Shown one piece after another: positions 49,601 through 61,645 of a stretch of 62,000 bases of DNA (the stretch's first letter is position 1; every line of letters starts with the position of its first letter). Source of the stretch: Zygnema cylindricum (lineage: Eukaryota > Streptophyta > Zygnematophyceae > Zygnematales > Zygnemataceae); the NCBI GenBank assembly GCA_037447655.1, contig JBBHKE010001884.1:217701-279700 (forward strand). The letters are read 5' to 3'. The notes beneath the pieces are model-generated. The model was not told the origin of the DNA, did not search any database, and saw only the letters and a list, made by a program, of their open reading frames with translations. A program made the translations under genes and the position numbers.

Positions 49601-52600
49601 GACAGTGGGCTGAAAGCACATGCTTATTTAAGAACATATGGCAGGTTTGGCACATGTGGTGGCGTAAAATGGTATAGAAATGTTATTGCATTCAACACAA
49701 CATGTTATGGAAGACAGTGAGAAGGGGCATAACTTCATGGATCGCTTACTGCTTGCATGACACAGATATGACGTCCAGTGATGGTAGAAGGGATAGTTTG
49801 CATGACACAGATATGACGTCCAGTGATGGTAGAAAGGATAGTTTGCATGACACAGATATGACGTCCAGTGATGGTAGAAGGGATAGTTCTCTTATTACTT
49901 CATTCATACATTGGTGACTGGCACATATCCAATGAGACGCCTACATCATCATGCAAACTTTATCCTTCATGTTTTTCCAGTCAATCTCGTTGTTACAACT
50001 AAACCACTTTGTGAGGGGTAGGTCATGTTGTTATGTCCGTCATATTCTGCCATCTGTATGTTCAGCTGCCTTTCCGTAATCCTCTCTCTGAGAACCTCAT
50101 ATTCAAAGGGGTACAGGCACTAGAAACAGAAACCTGATGCTCTGTTTCCTTGGAGAAGTAGAATTGAATGCGTAGGATCACTGATGCCTTTCAATGTCAA
50201 CATTGAAACAAGGATGTTGTTTCACGCTGGTTTCAAAGTGCAAGAGGGTCTCGTTTTGATAGCAATTGGATGTTACACTAATCTCACCTGCCTAAGAGAA
50301 CTTCTAGTTTGCCTTCCGATTTTTTATATGTCAAATTAACTTAGCAATAACGGATGCAACTTTATTCTACAGAGAATTTAGAAGTTCGGAAGAGTTCTCT
50401 ATGGTAACCTTTCTTGTAAATTTTCAGTGGCTTCTTTCGGCATTAACATGTTTCTTTCTGTGTGATTCTACGCTTCCACATGAGTTATGCAGTAGTCGGT
50501 GTGACATTTGCTTATACATAGATTTCCGTCCAGTTAGCTGGCTGCGAAGAGCTTAACACAGTCAATACTTGTTTACTATACAGGCATGTTACCAACAGAT
50601 ACTGTTCTGAATAAATGAAATGGTACAGAAACGTCAATTTAAACTGAATAATGTTTTCAAGTCTAAAAGCTACAGTTTAGCTGGTGCTAGAACATTTCAA
50701 TTGAGGTTACCTTTTGTTGTTTTAGTCTTCTTTGATCTCCATTAAAAGCTTCCAATCCCTCCGTTCTCTGCTGTTTATTGTTTTGAAACACACTTTTTTT
50801 GTCTTGCCAAAGCTGTACCTATTCCTGCAGGTACCTCTTAAGCAGTGTGTATTGTTGGTGGGGTTTGAATGCAGAAAGCTGAGGAAATGTTCCGTGCGCT
50901 CGCTCTCAAACGTGTGGAGGCACACATCACTAATGCTCTTGAAGTTCTGAGGTCTCGCACTCGGATAAAGTGAGCTGTGCTTCTTTTTTGGCCCTGCTAT
51001 TTTGTTTTGCACTTTTGCTTGTTTCTGTATTTCCAGCCTCTAGTTCTCATGGGCGGAGCATGACGATCATGCCGGTAGCCACAAGCTAGTGTGTTTTTTT
51101 AGTATTGTGTATCGGGAGAATTTCCTAGTGTGATGAATCGATGTTATTAGTTTTTGAACGGCGAGGGGGCCGTTATATTGCTCCGGGATTAGTAAATTCG
51201 TTATTGTTGATATGTATGTAGATATATTGTATTTCTATACATTAGTACTATGTATTATATAGTATTGTACTATGTACAGTGTATAGTATGTCATGTCACG
51301 TATCATAATCCAGTCCGTAGTTTGTAGAATGAAAGAAGAAAATTCCAGTACGGACGGCTTACTAATGAAACCTCACAAAAATCAATTAAAACCAAGTCAG
51401 TTATGTTGATAGTTTTTTTTTTTGCATATCGGACCAGTGCATGGGTAAAATATTGTGATAACTTGTCTATCATTAATCAGATGTAAGGTTGTTTTGCACA
51501 GTGTTTAAGATGTTGCTAAGGCAGAAAATAACTGGCTGTTATGCTGGACATCTGATGTATAGGATGACTGATCTGGTCAAACTGTGTGAGATTTTCTGTT
51601 CTAGTCAATGTTATCATGATTCTTCATCCTGTCAGGATATGAAAGTTTGCTGTTGTTTTCTGGACAAATTGTTTGCTTTTTGCTCACGTTAGTTACCTTA
51701 TTAATAATAAATTGTTCACGAAGGTGCTAGTCTCAATCCTTTAATCCACTTTGTTGGACACAAAGTATTTTGCGCTCAATTTTTTTGGTTGGAGTACCAT
51801 AGTTATAGACCCTGGCATCATTATAACAAATATTCTGATGGTGTTCTTCCTGTATTCTGACTGCATCTGTTTAATTTCTGCTTGACTCCCTTTTTGACAA
51901 AAGGGACACGAAGCGTATGGTGAACGAGCTGGAATCCATGCTGGCATACAACTCCGCATTGGCTGCTATTAGTCAGGAGCCCAATCTCATTCCGGGGGTT
52001 AGCCCGTTGACAGTGACAGGTAATGCAGTGTGTGGCTGAAGTACTCTTGCAGCGTATGAATCATGCATCTTCATGTTGTTCAACAGCCAGCCTCAAGTTG
52101 TAGAATTTTTTTACTTAGGAGCAACTTCACATCAAGTATGCATCGTTCACGTGCTGGACAAGCCTATGTTGAATTAAGATGGTGTAGGACTGCTTTAAGA
52201 GCAGTTGTTTTAATATGTCAAGACATTTTGAGTTTCAGCTTGAGAATGACGGAGGTCCTGGTCCAACTCAGTTTCGCTGGATGGCTCAGTATTCCTTGTT
52301 TCTTTAAAACTGATTTTTCCTTAGTGGGGAGTAAAAAAGAATAGGTTCAGATAATATAGTGCTGTTCATGCATCAAGCTTGCATTAAGCTGATCCGCCGT
52401 GCTGCTTGTTAACACCGAGTGCATTGTTCCAAGTGGACGACATGCTGGGATTAGTTGTTCACCTGAGGTGAAGTGCTTGATAATTGTGGCAGGCGGAGAA
52501 TATGACGGTGAACGGGCTATGGGTGATCTTAAGCAGCTCTATGGTGCTTATCTTAATGAAGCTCTCACAGGAGGTCAACTGGAACAGAAAAAGGTGATTA

Positions 52601-55600
52601 AAGGTCTTCATAGCACACTGAGGCGCATGATATGTGTAGAGCTAGGAGCTGACTAGCATGTTTTGACATGGGTTATTAGCTGGTGGTTGTTTATTTAGTT
52701 TACTTGGTAGCCATCTCTTGATTAATTACTAGCAACTCTCTTTCCTTGCTACAGTTGTTTGTTCCGTTGCCTCTGTCTTTCAGGGTCTTAAGTCTCCTGC
52801 CTCATTTAATTTTCATGCAAGCTTAGCTCTAACGGAGACCTCTTGCTGCTTGGAAAGACATTTAGCAAGCTGCTTTTGTGGGGATGTTATGGCAAGCCTC
52901 TGCTTTTATTATGGCTTAGACCCTGAATGGCTTGGCTGTTAAATAATTTGGCAATTTATGCCAATTTCTAATATATGTTGAATTTAGTGCAGGTGGATAC
53001 GCTGGCACAGCTTCGGAACGTGTTTGGAATGGGTCGCAGGGAGGCAGAGGCAGTAGAGACAGAAGTGACAGGCCGGGTATACAAGCGGAAATTGGCTCAA
53101 GTCGTATCTTCAGGTGAACTTGACGCTGCACCTAGCAAAGCAGCCTTCTTGGAAGATCTGTGCGACAGCTTGCGTTTTGACCCAGAGAAGGCTTTTGCTC
53201 TTCATGAAGGTGCGTGGAATACATTTGTGTAGGATATACCTTTGTTTGTGAGAATGAGAGCGGAATGGAGAAAGAAAGAGGTTTTGCTCAAGCAAATGTA
53301 TAAAGTTGTGTTCTAAACGGCATGTCTGTTACCTTCCCTAGTCAACGATAAATGATGATGATAATCTGGCACTCTGCATTATTCTATCAATGTACGAAGG
53401 CATGTCTGTATTTTCGTCTGTACTAGTAGTGACACATTTAAGGAGGGAAAGGGGTCGTCTAAATAGTAAACAATTTGTTGTGTGGCTCCTTACAGGTATA
53501 ATCTGTAAGGCATTGCTTTCTGATGGGTATGGGGTACATTGGAAAATTGTGCAGAAATTTATAAGCAAAAGCTGGAACAGTGCCTACAGGACAATTCGCT
53601 GAGCGATGAGGATGTGAAGGCCCTGCTTCGTTTGCGGGTTCTGCTTTGCATTCCTCAAAAGACCGTTGATGCTGCTCATGCAGAAATATGTGGCCGTATA
53701 TTTGACAAGGTTAGTTTTCCATTTTGTCGGCTTTCAATCTTCATGATTTGAGTGAAAGACTGGTGTTTTATCTGGTACAAAGGCATGTCTAGTTTTGTAA
53801 TTTGCGTTCTCGCTCTGCGCTGGCTATTTATCCAGGATGCTTGATTCTGGTAGTTCTAACTATTAAATGTTTCTATGTTCTGGTTGGCAGGTGGTGGATG
53901 ATGCTATCAGTGCTGGTGTGGACAGCTATGATGCCGATATGCAGAAAGCGGTGCAGGATGCAGCTCGAGGCTTGCGCTTGCCTAAACAAGCTGCTCTTGA
54001 CATTGCAGCTAAAGCGGTTAGTTGCAGGCCCCATGTTTTGAATCTATCAACAAGAATGTTTTGCTCTTCTGCCTCTATGTGTCCTGATAATATTATAAGT
54101 CATTTCTGGTGAATTTGGTTTAGATTTGACATGTATTTGATATGGTAGATTTTTCAGTTTCATGTTCCGCTTGCTTTCATATCTTTGAATTAATCTATGC
54201 ATTCCGGGAATAATTTTTGAGAATAAATTGGAGTATAGGTTGCTGGCCATTTAGTAGATGTGATTGGTACCCATTTTAGGATCGAATGAAAATTTTCTTG
54301 TGATGGGAGATGTTATAAAGTGGTGGTGACTAAATGCCGTGGATGCTTTGCTTTGACGGTGTAGGTGAAAGCTGTATTGATTACGTTTACACGACGTGCA
54401 AAGAGTGCTGGAAGCAGAGTGGAGAGTGGGCGTGAATTGAAGAAAATGGTGATGTTCAGTAATCTTACAGTGTCGAGACTCCTAGATGACATAAAGAGGG
54501 GCACAGAAACCACGGTTGTTGGTGAGACAGCCCTGTCAGGGGAACAGAAGCTGACAACAGAAGACGGGGACCCTAAAGAAGAGAAGTTTAATGAAGGCGG
54601 TGATGAAGAATTAGAGATGCTGCAGTCGTTCCGGAAGACAAAGGGTGAGGTGAAGGAAGGCAAGGCACAGAAAGAAATAAACTTAAAAGATGAGCTGGAG
54701 CTTCGTGACCGCACAGACCTTTACGAAAAGTTTTTGCTGTATGCAATTCAGGGTGAAACTGCAGGCATGCCTATGGGCAGCTCAATTGTAGTTCAAAGGG
54801 ATAATAGCGACTTCATACGTCTTGGTCAATTGGGCGATATTTTGGGGCTGACGTCAGCAGAGGTAGCCTCGGTGCACCAAGGTCTTGCTGAGAAAGCATT
54901 CAAGACACAAGCACAGGTAGGTCTGGCTTTCCATGACTTTTGTTGCATTTTGTTATTGTATTATACTGTAAGTCCTAAGTAGGAGTCGTTCATGTTTTGG
55001 CCACAGGAAGTATTCTAGTTTTATTTTTAGCACTGAATAGTTTTGTGTGGATATAGAGAGCTTACTGGCTGTAGTTCACCTGCTGCGACTTCCCTATCAG
55101 GCAGAAACCCTGGAGTAGACTAAGAGTTGTCATGGTTTGCAATGACGATTTTGTCAGTCAGTCGTACCTGAAGAAGGGCTACTGGCTGGATATTTTTGGG
55201 GGTTGAATCAGATGTGCTATAGAGCTCTCACATTAATTTCTGTGAGACAGACGCCTTGTTCAAGGCTTGCTGGGCCATGGAAGTTTATTATCGGCTGGAT
55301 GTCATGGGCGTTTAATGTCTTAATTGCTCATATGCTGAGTTTTTTGTACCAGACATTCTCATGCAGATATAAGTTCTTTTGCATATGCCACCACACAAGC
55401 AACCAGTATTCGTGGCTCTGGGAAGGAATCCTGATTCTATCACCCTGTTGAATTGTCGCTTATTACCTGGAGCTAGAAACCTAAGCCGTCTGTGCTCCGT
55501 TCACAACTTATATTTCTTTCTACTTTTGTGTCTCTCCGCTTCTCCTGTCTTCTGTCACAGACCCTACTAGCAGATGGCCAGTTATCAAAAGCACGGGCCC

Positions 55601-57194
55601 AGCAACTCAAGCAGATTCAGCAGCAGCTTGGTCTTCCGGATGATGCTGCACAGAAGGTCATACAAAGTATCACAAGCACAAAAATGGCTGGAGCCATCGA
55701 CCAAGCGGTACAGCAGGGGCGGTTAACTGTGGACGATATCAGGGAGCTCAAGGCATCAGGAGTTGACATCCAGACCATGGTGGCAAAGCCTGTCCGGATA
55801 CAGCTATTTCGAAAACTTATCAACAAAGCATTTTCATCTGGTACTGGACAGTTCAATGCTGAGGAGGTTTTCAAGCAGATACCGGAAGATTTGGGACTTG
55901 ATGCTGAGGCAATGCGAGGAATGGCAATTGAGGTCGCGAAGGAGCGCCTTAAGGATTCGTTGGTTCAGTCTGTAGCTCTCCTGCGGCAAAAGAAGAACGA
56001 GCAAGTGGTGAGTCTTGCTTATGTCGTAGACAGGGATGTTGTCCCAGTTTTGGGGGTCCAATGGCCTTCATTCCATTAGTAGCAAGAAGTGGATACTTAC
56101 CAGGAAATTTGTTAGTTCTTTCGATTGTCATTTGATTTTACTTTCTCATCATAACTGTACTGTATCCACACAACTGCAGTGTGTCTCTGAGCACAAAGTA
56201 GGAGCAAACCGCTGAAGATTTGACATTTAAACTGTGAATTTAATGCGTAACAACTTCCTATCATTAACGCTGAACGGTAGTGATTTTATAGTATAGGAAT
56301 CAGAAAGGTTTTAAAGACGCGTTTGTATTTATTCTACCAAATCCACCTCCACCTTCAGATCCAGGTATGATTTCCTATTTTTACTCAATTCTGATGAAAT
56401 CATTAAATGAAAGTCTATGGAACCTGTTGTAACAGCGTAAGATATTTAATCAATGTTAATAGATATTGCTATTATTGTAATTCTACATCTTTGATCTTTT
56501 GGATCTCCAGTTGGACACGAACATATACATTTGTTTATATAGATTTACTTGTACTTGGGCCTCCTGCATTGGCATATTACCTTCAGTTTGCCCTCATGCA
56601 CTGGCAAATTTGGAGGCGTCCATGTCTATCACAACTTTTTGGGGCAGTAATCGTATCCACACCAAATGCTTTATCAGGCTTTCATTTTAAGTGGGTGCCG
56701 TATATTGGAATCCAAAATTTAGTGCACACTTCGTATTGGCTCAAGACAACTACCTGTTGTCGCCAAGAATGTTTTCTCCATCTTTGCCATTTGTGATCTT
56801 CAAACATGGAAGTTGGTGTAGAATTTGTGCATGAAAGGAACAGGTGGACAAGAGGACTAAATGAATAAGGGAGAAACTAGAAGGAAGTGTCATACTCAAT
56901 CTTGCACATTTCTGCCCGTAATCCCGGTGTGGCTGGTTGTCATTGCAGATTGCGGAGCTCAACAATCTGTTGGCCTGTGCCCAGGCAGTGAATCAGGAAA
57001 CACCTCTCTCATGGCCGGTCAAGGAAGAATTGCTGGACTTATATGGCATGTTCTTGGCACAGCCCAGCCAGGAGGAGCATCAAGAACGGCTAAGGAACCT
57101 TTTGGGCATTGATGAGAACACAGCCTCAACTCTAGCCGATGAGGTGCAGGCAGGACGGTTTGAGGATGCTCGAGAAGAGGACTTTGTGTTTTAA
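46636..57194 (+). CDS. TIC110: TIC110, chloroplast inner-envelope translocon component (16 exons)
   Basis: TIC110 is a major component of plastid protein import at the inner envelope, with a large stromal helical domain that docks preproteins and Hsp93. Exons: 46636-47237, 47476-47535, 47808-47931, 48068-48136, 48350-48448, 48562-48628, 49374-49438, 50875-50969, 51904-52019, 52493-52593, 52993-53209, 53555-53709, 53891-54016, 54365-54916, 55561-56007 and 56949-57194. All are GT-AG and the phases close, giving 1046 residues, close to other plant TIC110s. Residues 1 to about 75 look like a Ser-rich transit peptide. Hydrophobic helices lie at 119-138 and 147-165. Landmarks: GRRIFRQRLETGD, LLPWRRVFKVT, LLRLRVLLCIPQKTVD, HAEICGRIFDK, LVQSVALLRQ and a C-terminal DFVF. 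The start is the first in-frame ATG; an ATGGCTTCATCA at 46689 is an alternative. Introns hold minisatellite and transposon DNA. Confidence 0.95.
49755..49889. repeat. 45-bp tandem repeat, 3 units, in TIC110 intron 7
   Basis: GCATGACACAGATATGACGT starts at 49755, 49800 and 49845. The units are almost identical. The 45-bp period keeps one frame open (HDTDMTSSDGRRDSL), but the array lies in an intron between well-matched exons and nothing suggests translation. Confidence 0.95.
51098..51245 (+). repeat. Dispersed repeat of about 140 bp, copy 3, in TIC110 intron 8
   Basis: GTATTGTGTATCGGGAGAAT and TTGAACGGCGAGGGGGCCGT match the 8543 repeat. It is followed by a TATTGTACTATGTA-rich tail to about 51300. 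It is an insertion in the long intron 50970-51903. Confidence 0.55.
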
Positions 57195-58314
57195 TTCAAG
57201 TTAGTACAATAATGGTGACGCCGACTAGAGGCGGCATAGAATGCCTATTTGGTTGGTCTATTATAGTGTGTACCACAAAAGCACAAGCCCAGTTTGTTTA
57301 TTGGAATGAAATCGTAAGATGAGTTTAATACCAACAAGGAAAGTACTCTCTGTTGTCCATTGCGAATGGTGTAGCAATGTGGGTCCTGTCACTATGGATA
57401 AGATATGTTTACAGTCGGATGGTGAGAAGGGAAAGATGCCAATTCTGTACTAACTACAGGACTTGAGTTTTGTAATAATGAATGGTCAACGGGAAGTGCA
57501 CACGGTCAGGGGTGACATACGTCCACTCTGATGGTTGTTCACATACATTTAAAGTAGAACCAGTAGTACCATTCCTGGCATCTTTACAAACCATGTAAAA
57601 GCAGTGTTAACAATGGTTGGGTTTGTTTCTATTGTCACCATGAGTGAAGCGGCTACCATTTTCATGTTCCATGGATCCATGGATTCATATAAGAATATTC
57701 GAGTTGTCAATGTTACACTTGGAAAGAAAAGTGGGGCCTGTTGATTGTCTTAAATACATTTGATCACAATAAAGCCATGATTGATACCAAAGCAGTCGAT
57801 GTGTATAGTAAATTATCTATGATTAGACATGGATACAGCCACCCAAGCCAAGTGGCCTTTACCGGAGTAGCAGTTTCTCCCTCTGTCATCCGATGACTTC
57901 TGGAGGCAATTGTTTTCAAGGTATTTCCTCTCCATTACTGATAATTTAAAACATTTTCTAAGCTGTTACACATACCCATTTGAGCCTTGCAGCTGTACCC
58001 CAAATGGGTAGTGCTATTATCATTATGTCACAAAAATCAAGAAGCACACCAACTGGAAACCAGTTTGCTTGGCCGGTTATTACCAAATATCTTTCTTCTA
58101 CCGAAAGTAGTGTAAAAAAAAAAATCCTTCAAGGGCAGTATTGTTTTCTAACATCTATTTTGCAGGTTAGTCCCAATTGACATTCCAGTTCCTATAACAA
58201 CAAACAGACAGAAAAGGGCAAAGCAAAGTCAACTGTGGTCCAGTGAGGTGTCCTTTTGCAACGGAAAGTCCTCCGTGTCTCTAATTCCCTTTCAGGTAAA
58301 AATGTAACACTCGT
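57195..58314. other. Convergent intergenic region, TIC110 and FTCD-like 3' ends
   Basis: Holds the 3' UTRs of the two convergent genes. AATAAA-like signals occur on the plus strand (CACAATAAAGCC near 57767). No additional gene is seen. Confidence 0.5.
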
Positions 58315-59908
58315 CTACCACCCATCTTTCTCAAACTGTAAAGACTGCGTATTCCACCATATGTCAAGAGCATCCTCAGGCAGTACTCCAGGAGAATAAC
58401 TTTTTTGTACTTTAACACCCTCCAAGTGACACAACTCCTCAATCCTAGATAACAAAACTGAAGGTGGAGTCCTTTCCTTGTCCAATATATTACAAGCGAC
58501 TTCTATAGATCCAGATACGTAAACTAGAGCCATTGCTTGGATACCAATGAGACCACCACCACGCTCACTTACAGTCTTAGCCACCTGTTTAGCAAAAACA
58601 AGATTTTGAGTGTCCAATTCTACATTGAAATTTAAAACCCAGGGAACAGCCCCAACAGCTGTACACCCATGTTTGGAGGGCACAACTGAAGGGCCATAAT
58701 CTGGCGGTATACAAGCCTGTCCTTCCACTCTGGGCCCAAGCCATTCCCCTCCTTTACTTCCAACAAAGTAACCTAAAGCTCGTCGAATTTCAGCGAGAGA
58801 CTTGCCGTGTGAATGGGCCGCACCATACAAATACACAGGCACTGAATCATTTTACAAGAAGAAGTGTTTCGCTTCAGATATTATGAAATTCACTGAAGTT
58901 TGCCTAATTTCATAAAAGTGATAAACAAGACCTCATGAATTTTCTCTTTGTTCTAAAGAAACAATTCACAATGCTTGAAAATCTTATTCCAGTTTTGTTG
59001 GATTTGTAACGAAATATCTAGGTTTTTTACTGATCCTCAAGCCCGCTAAAATTGTGAGAAGAAAAGTAGCTTTTGAGATTGACGATGTGACCAACACAAG
59101 GATCCCAGAAAGGTTATGAAAGAAGATTAAACTAGATGAAACAGACACGTGACTTCAGGTGAGCGACAAGTGCAAAAAAAACAGAGCTTTGAAGACTTTG
59201 ACTAATTCTACATACTTCAAAAGATAAGCGCTGCAAAAAACTTACGCATAACATTGGAATTGTGTACCAGCAAACATTCCAGAAGCCAGAAAGGAAAAAA
59301 ATAAGAGGTTACATCGGCAGGGGAGTATCACCATAAAAAATGCCGTTCTTTCTCTCTCCTCCCTTCCCCACATCGTCAACACAAACAATGCAATTCTCTC
59401 ACTACTCTCTCCCTCTCATCACTTGCCTCTGTAGCAGCCTCTCGTTCTCACTTCTTCGTATGAAATTTCACATACCTTGACACTTCGACCCTATTTGATC
59501 TCCAACATTTCGAGCGACTTCTGCTGCATCTTCAAGATCAGTGTCATGCAAAGGATGTATGGACACATGGTCAAGTGCTCCTATCCGAGGATGTGATCCT
59601 TTATGTGTTCGAATGTCTATGGCCTCCAGAGCAGCCATTGCCACGCTCTCCACAGCCACTTCTAACGGCTCTGGTGGTCCCGCCACACTAATTCCGGTGC
59701 GATTGTAAGCCGTATCTTCAAAAACACGTAAAACTGCTATTGAAGGTACTAACGTTGTTTTTTCAACTAGTTGTTGAATGAGGGAAGGATTTCTACCTTC
59801 AGAAACGTACAAATGGCAAGCTAGTAAAGGAGGAAATTTGTTTCTAGGGAGGTTGCTGACCGAAGACATTGCTCTTTTGAAAAACGGAGAGAGTAAGAGA
59901 GAGGACAT
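58315..59908 (-). CDS. Formiminotransferase-domain protein (FTCD N-terminal domain-like)
   Basis: Two exons, 59908-59476 and 58841-58315, joined in phase 1 by a GT-AG intron, give 319 residues, the length of a formiminotransferase domain without the cyclodeaminase part. In animals and bacteria this domain moves a formimino group from formiminoglutamate to tetrahydrofolate. Plants have stand-alone homologues of uncertain reaction. SHPRIGALDHVSIHPL holds the conserved histidine (about residue 106) that corresponds to the catalytic His of FTCD. CHLYVSEGRNPSLI and VEGQACIPPDYGP, VYLYGAAH and GAVPWVLNFNVEL are further family landmarks. The N-terminus is short, and the ATG at 59908 could be followed by an alternative at residue 14; no clear organelle signal. 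Intron 58842-59475 includes CT-rich DNA. Convergent with TIC110 and divergent from CPSF73-I. Confidence 0.92.
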
Positions 59909-60241
59909 TTTATAGACTACTGCCTCCTTGAATAGTTACGGCCAAGGTCAGCAACTGTGTTTGTATATGGGTAGTTTCCATTTTGCTACAACAGAAAAAG
60001 CAAAATTACTGCAATTCTCACTCTTAAAAGTCATGACTAATTTTCTCCTACACATTGTGTACAAAATAAATTAATTCGGTGTCAAATGATAATATGTCAG
60101 ACACGAGGAAACTGAAAACTTTGTTGTCAGGTCTTCACGGATAACTTTTTTGTCGACGTGTACTGTACTGTAGCGCTCAACGTCTCAACTACAGTGTTAA
60201 AGGATGTCCTGCATTACCCCGTATATATCGGTACTGTACTG
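59909..60241. other. Upstream region of the FTCD-like gene
   Basis: Promoter side of the minus-strand gene. GTGTACTGTACTGTAGCGCT and GGTACTGTACTGTACACC near 60160-60245 repeat the GTACTGTAC palindrome found elsewhere. No exon is seen. Confidence 0.4.
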
Positions 60242-60722
60242 TACACCGTGAATCGCTATTAGCGTAATAAAAAATATAGCGTAATGAAACAATTAGCGTA
60301 CTTTACGGTAAATTGTGTTTTTTCGGGTACACCATGATACTACAGTAATTTATCATGTACTCCAATTTGTAAACTGCTTTGTAAAAAATTTCGGCACATA
60401 ATTGGTCCACACTAAAACATGTAGATGTACGAAATTGTTCAAATCGTACGCCGTCGCGTTTTTTTGACATCTGCGTATGCCGGAAAATATTTACGCAATT
60501 ATATATTATTATATTTTCTGTACTTTTAAATTTAAAAAGGTACGGAATAGTACATATCTGACAGTCCGTACACCATACTATTTAAAAGGACACTAAATTA
60601 CAGTTATGAACCGTATTGAGCGGGGAACCTCAAATAACGTACTTTATTCTATTTGAGAATTTGCCCCAAAAAAAGGGGTACCCCAATTAGCGTCATGTAC
60701 GCTAATAGCGATTCACGGTGTA
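60242..60722. mobile_element. MITE-like element, family 3, best-preserved copy
   Basis: 481 bp with terminal inverted repeats of 25 bases, perfect, starting TACACCGTGAATCGCTATTA at 60242; the complement ends at 60722. A TA target site is likely (mariner/Stowaway style). It is AT-rich without a frame. It lies between the divergent FTCD-like and CPSF73-I genes. Confidence 0.85.
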
Positions 60723-61007
60723 GTTGTCAATTGATAAACAATTGACGACATCGTTACATCAGATATCGGCTCCACTTACGATACGATATGAACCCTTAAT
60801 CCATACCATCATTTCCGTACTCTCTAAACGTTACTTTTTTTGTTGTTGATGTTGTTGATAGCCAGTTCGTCTTTCCCCCTCCTTTGGCTGCTACTCAGAA
60901 TTGATCATAACGACTTCCCTTTTTGTATCTCCCTCCCTCCCTCCCTCCCGCCCTTCCTCCCACCCCCCCCTCACTCCCTCAGTCCTCCCTGCCTGGGCTG
61001 CGGCGGC
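60723..61007. other. CPSF73-I promoter and 5' leader
   Basis: Contains a CCCTCCCTCCCTCC pyrimidine tract (60930-60990) directly upstream of the ATG at 61008, as is common in plant 5' leaders. No other gene. Confidence 0.5.
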
Positions 61008-61645
61008 ATGTCGAAGCGCAAGGAGGGCGGTGCGGTGGAGGACAAGCTGGAGATCACTCCCCTGGGGGCGGGCAACGAGGTCGGGCGGTCCTGCGTCCAT
61101 CTCACCTACAAGGGCAAGAATGTGCTGGTGGGGAATACGCTACCCTTAGGGTTCTGCCTAGGGTTTTTAAGGGTTTTTCAGGGTGTTTTAGGGCATTCTT
61201 TAGGATTTTTTCCTTAATGGATTTTCAGCGTCAAAATGACGCTAGCGCTTAGTGTAAGCGAGTTTGCTTCGGTTTTTTTTTCAGTTTTCGTTTTTTTCCT
61301 TTTAGGTCATTTTTATTTTTGTATTTTGGTTTTTAAAGTAGTGGTATTGTTTGAAATTCGTCGGTTCGACCGACTCTCGAGTCTTGGGAACAATAATAGT
61401 TTCGGAATATCTTCCATCTTCTATTTCTGATGTTCCGGTTTCTTAGGGATTACAAGGATCTGAGCTGCTGATGTCAATTACGACTTTTAACCATGAAAAA
61501 CCCTCATTTTCTGTCAGAACCTTCTCTCTGTTTCTGTCATTTTGCAGTTTGACTGCGGCATTCATCCGGCGTACTCCGGAATGAATGCCCTCCCATTCTT
61601 TGACATGATTGACCCCTCCACCATTGATGTTCTTCTTATCACTCA
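61008..61645 (+). CDS. CPSF73-I: CPSF73-I, mRNA 3'-end processing endonuclease (5' part; gene continues past the right edge)
   Basis: The N-terminus of the metallo-beta-lactamase/beta-CASP endonuclease that cleaves pre-mRNA at the poly(A) site, in the CPSF complex in the nucleus. Exon 1 (61008-61127, 40 codons) reads KLEITPLGAGNEVGRSCVHL then YKGKNVL. Exon 2 (61548-61645) reads FDCGIHPAYSGMNALPFFD then IDPSTIDVLLIT and stops in the codon of the next His. That order is characteristic of CPSF73-I. The zinc-binding HxHxDH motif should begin the third exon, which is not found before 62000, so only intron follows. The start is the ATG directly after the pyrimidine-rich leader. Exon 1 is CpG-rich, unlike its surroundings. 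Confidence 0.95.
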
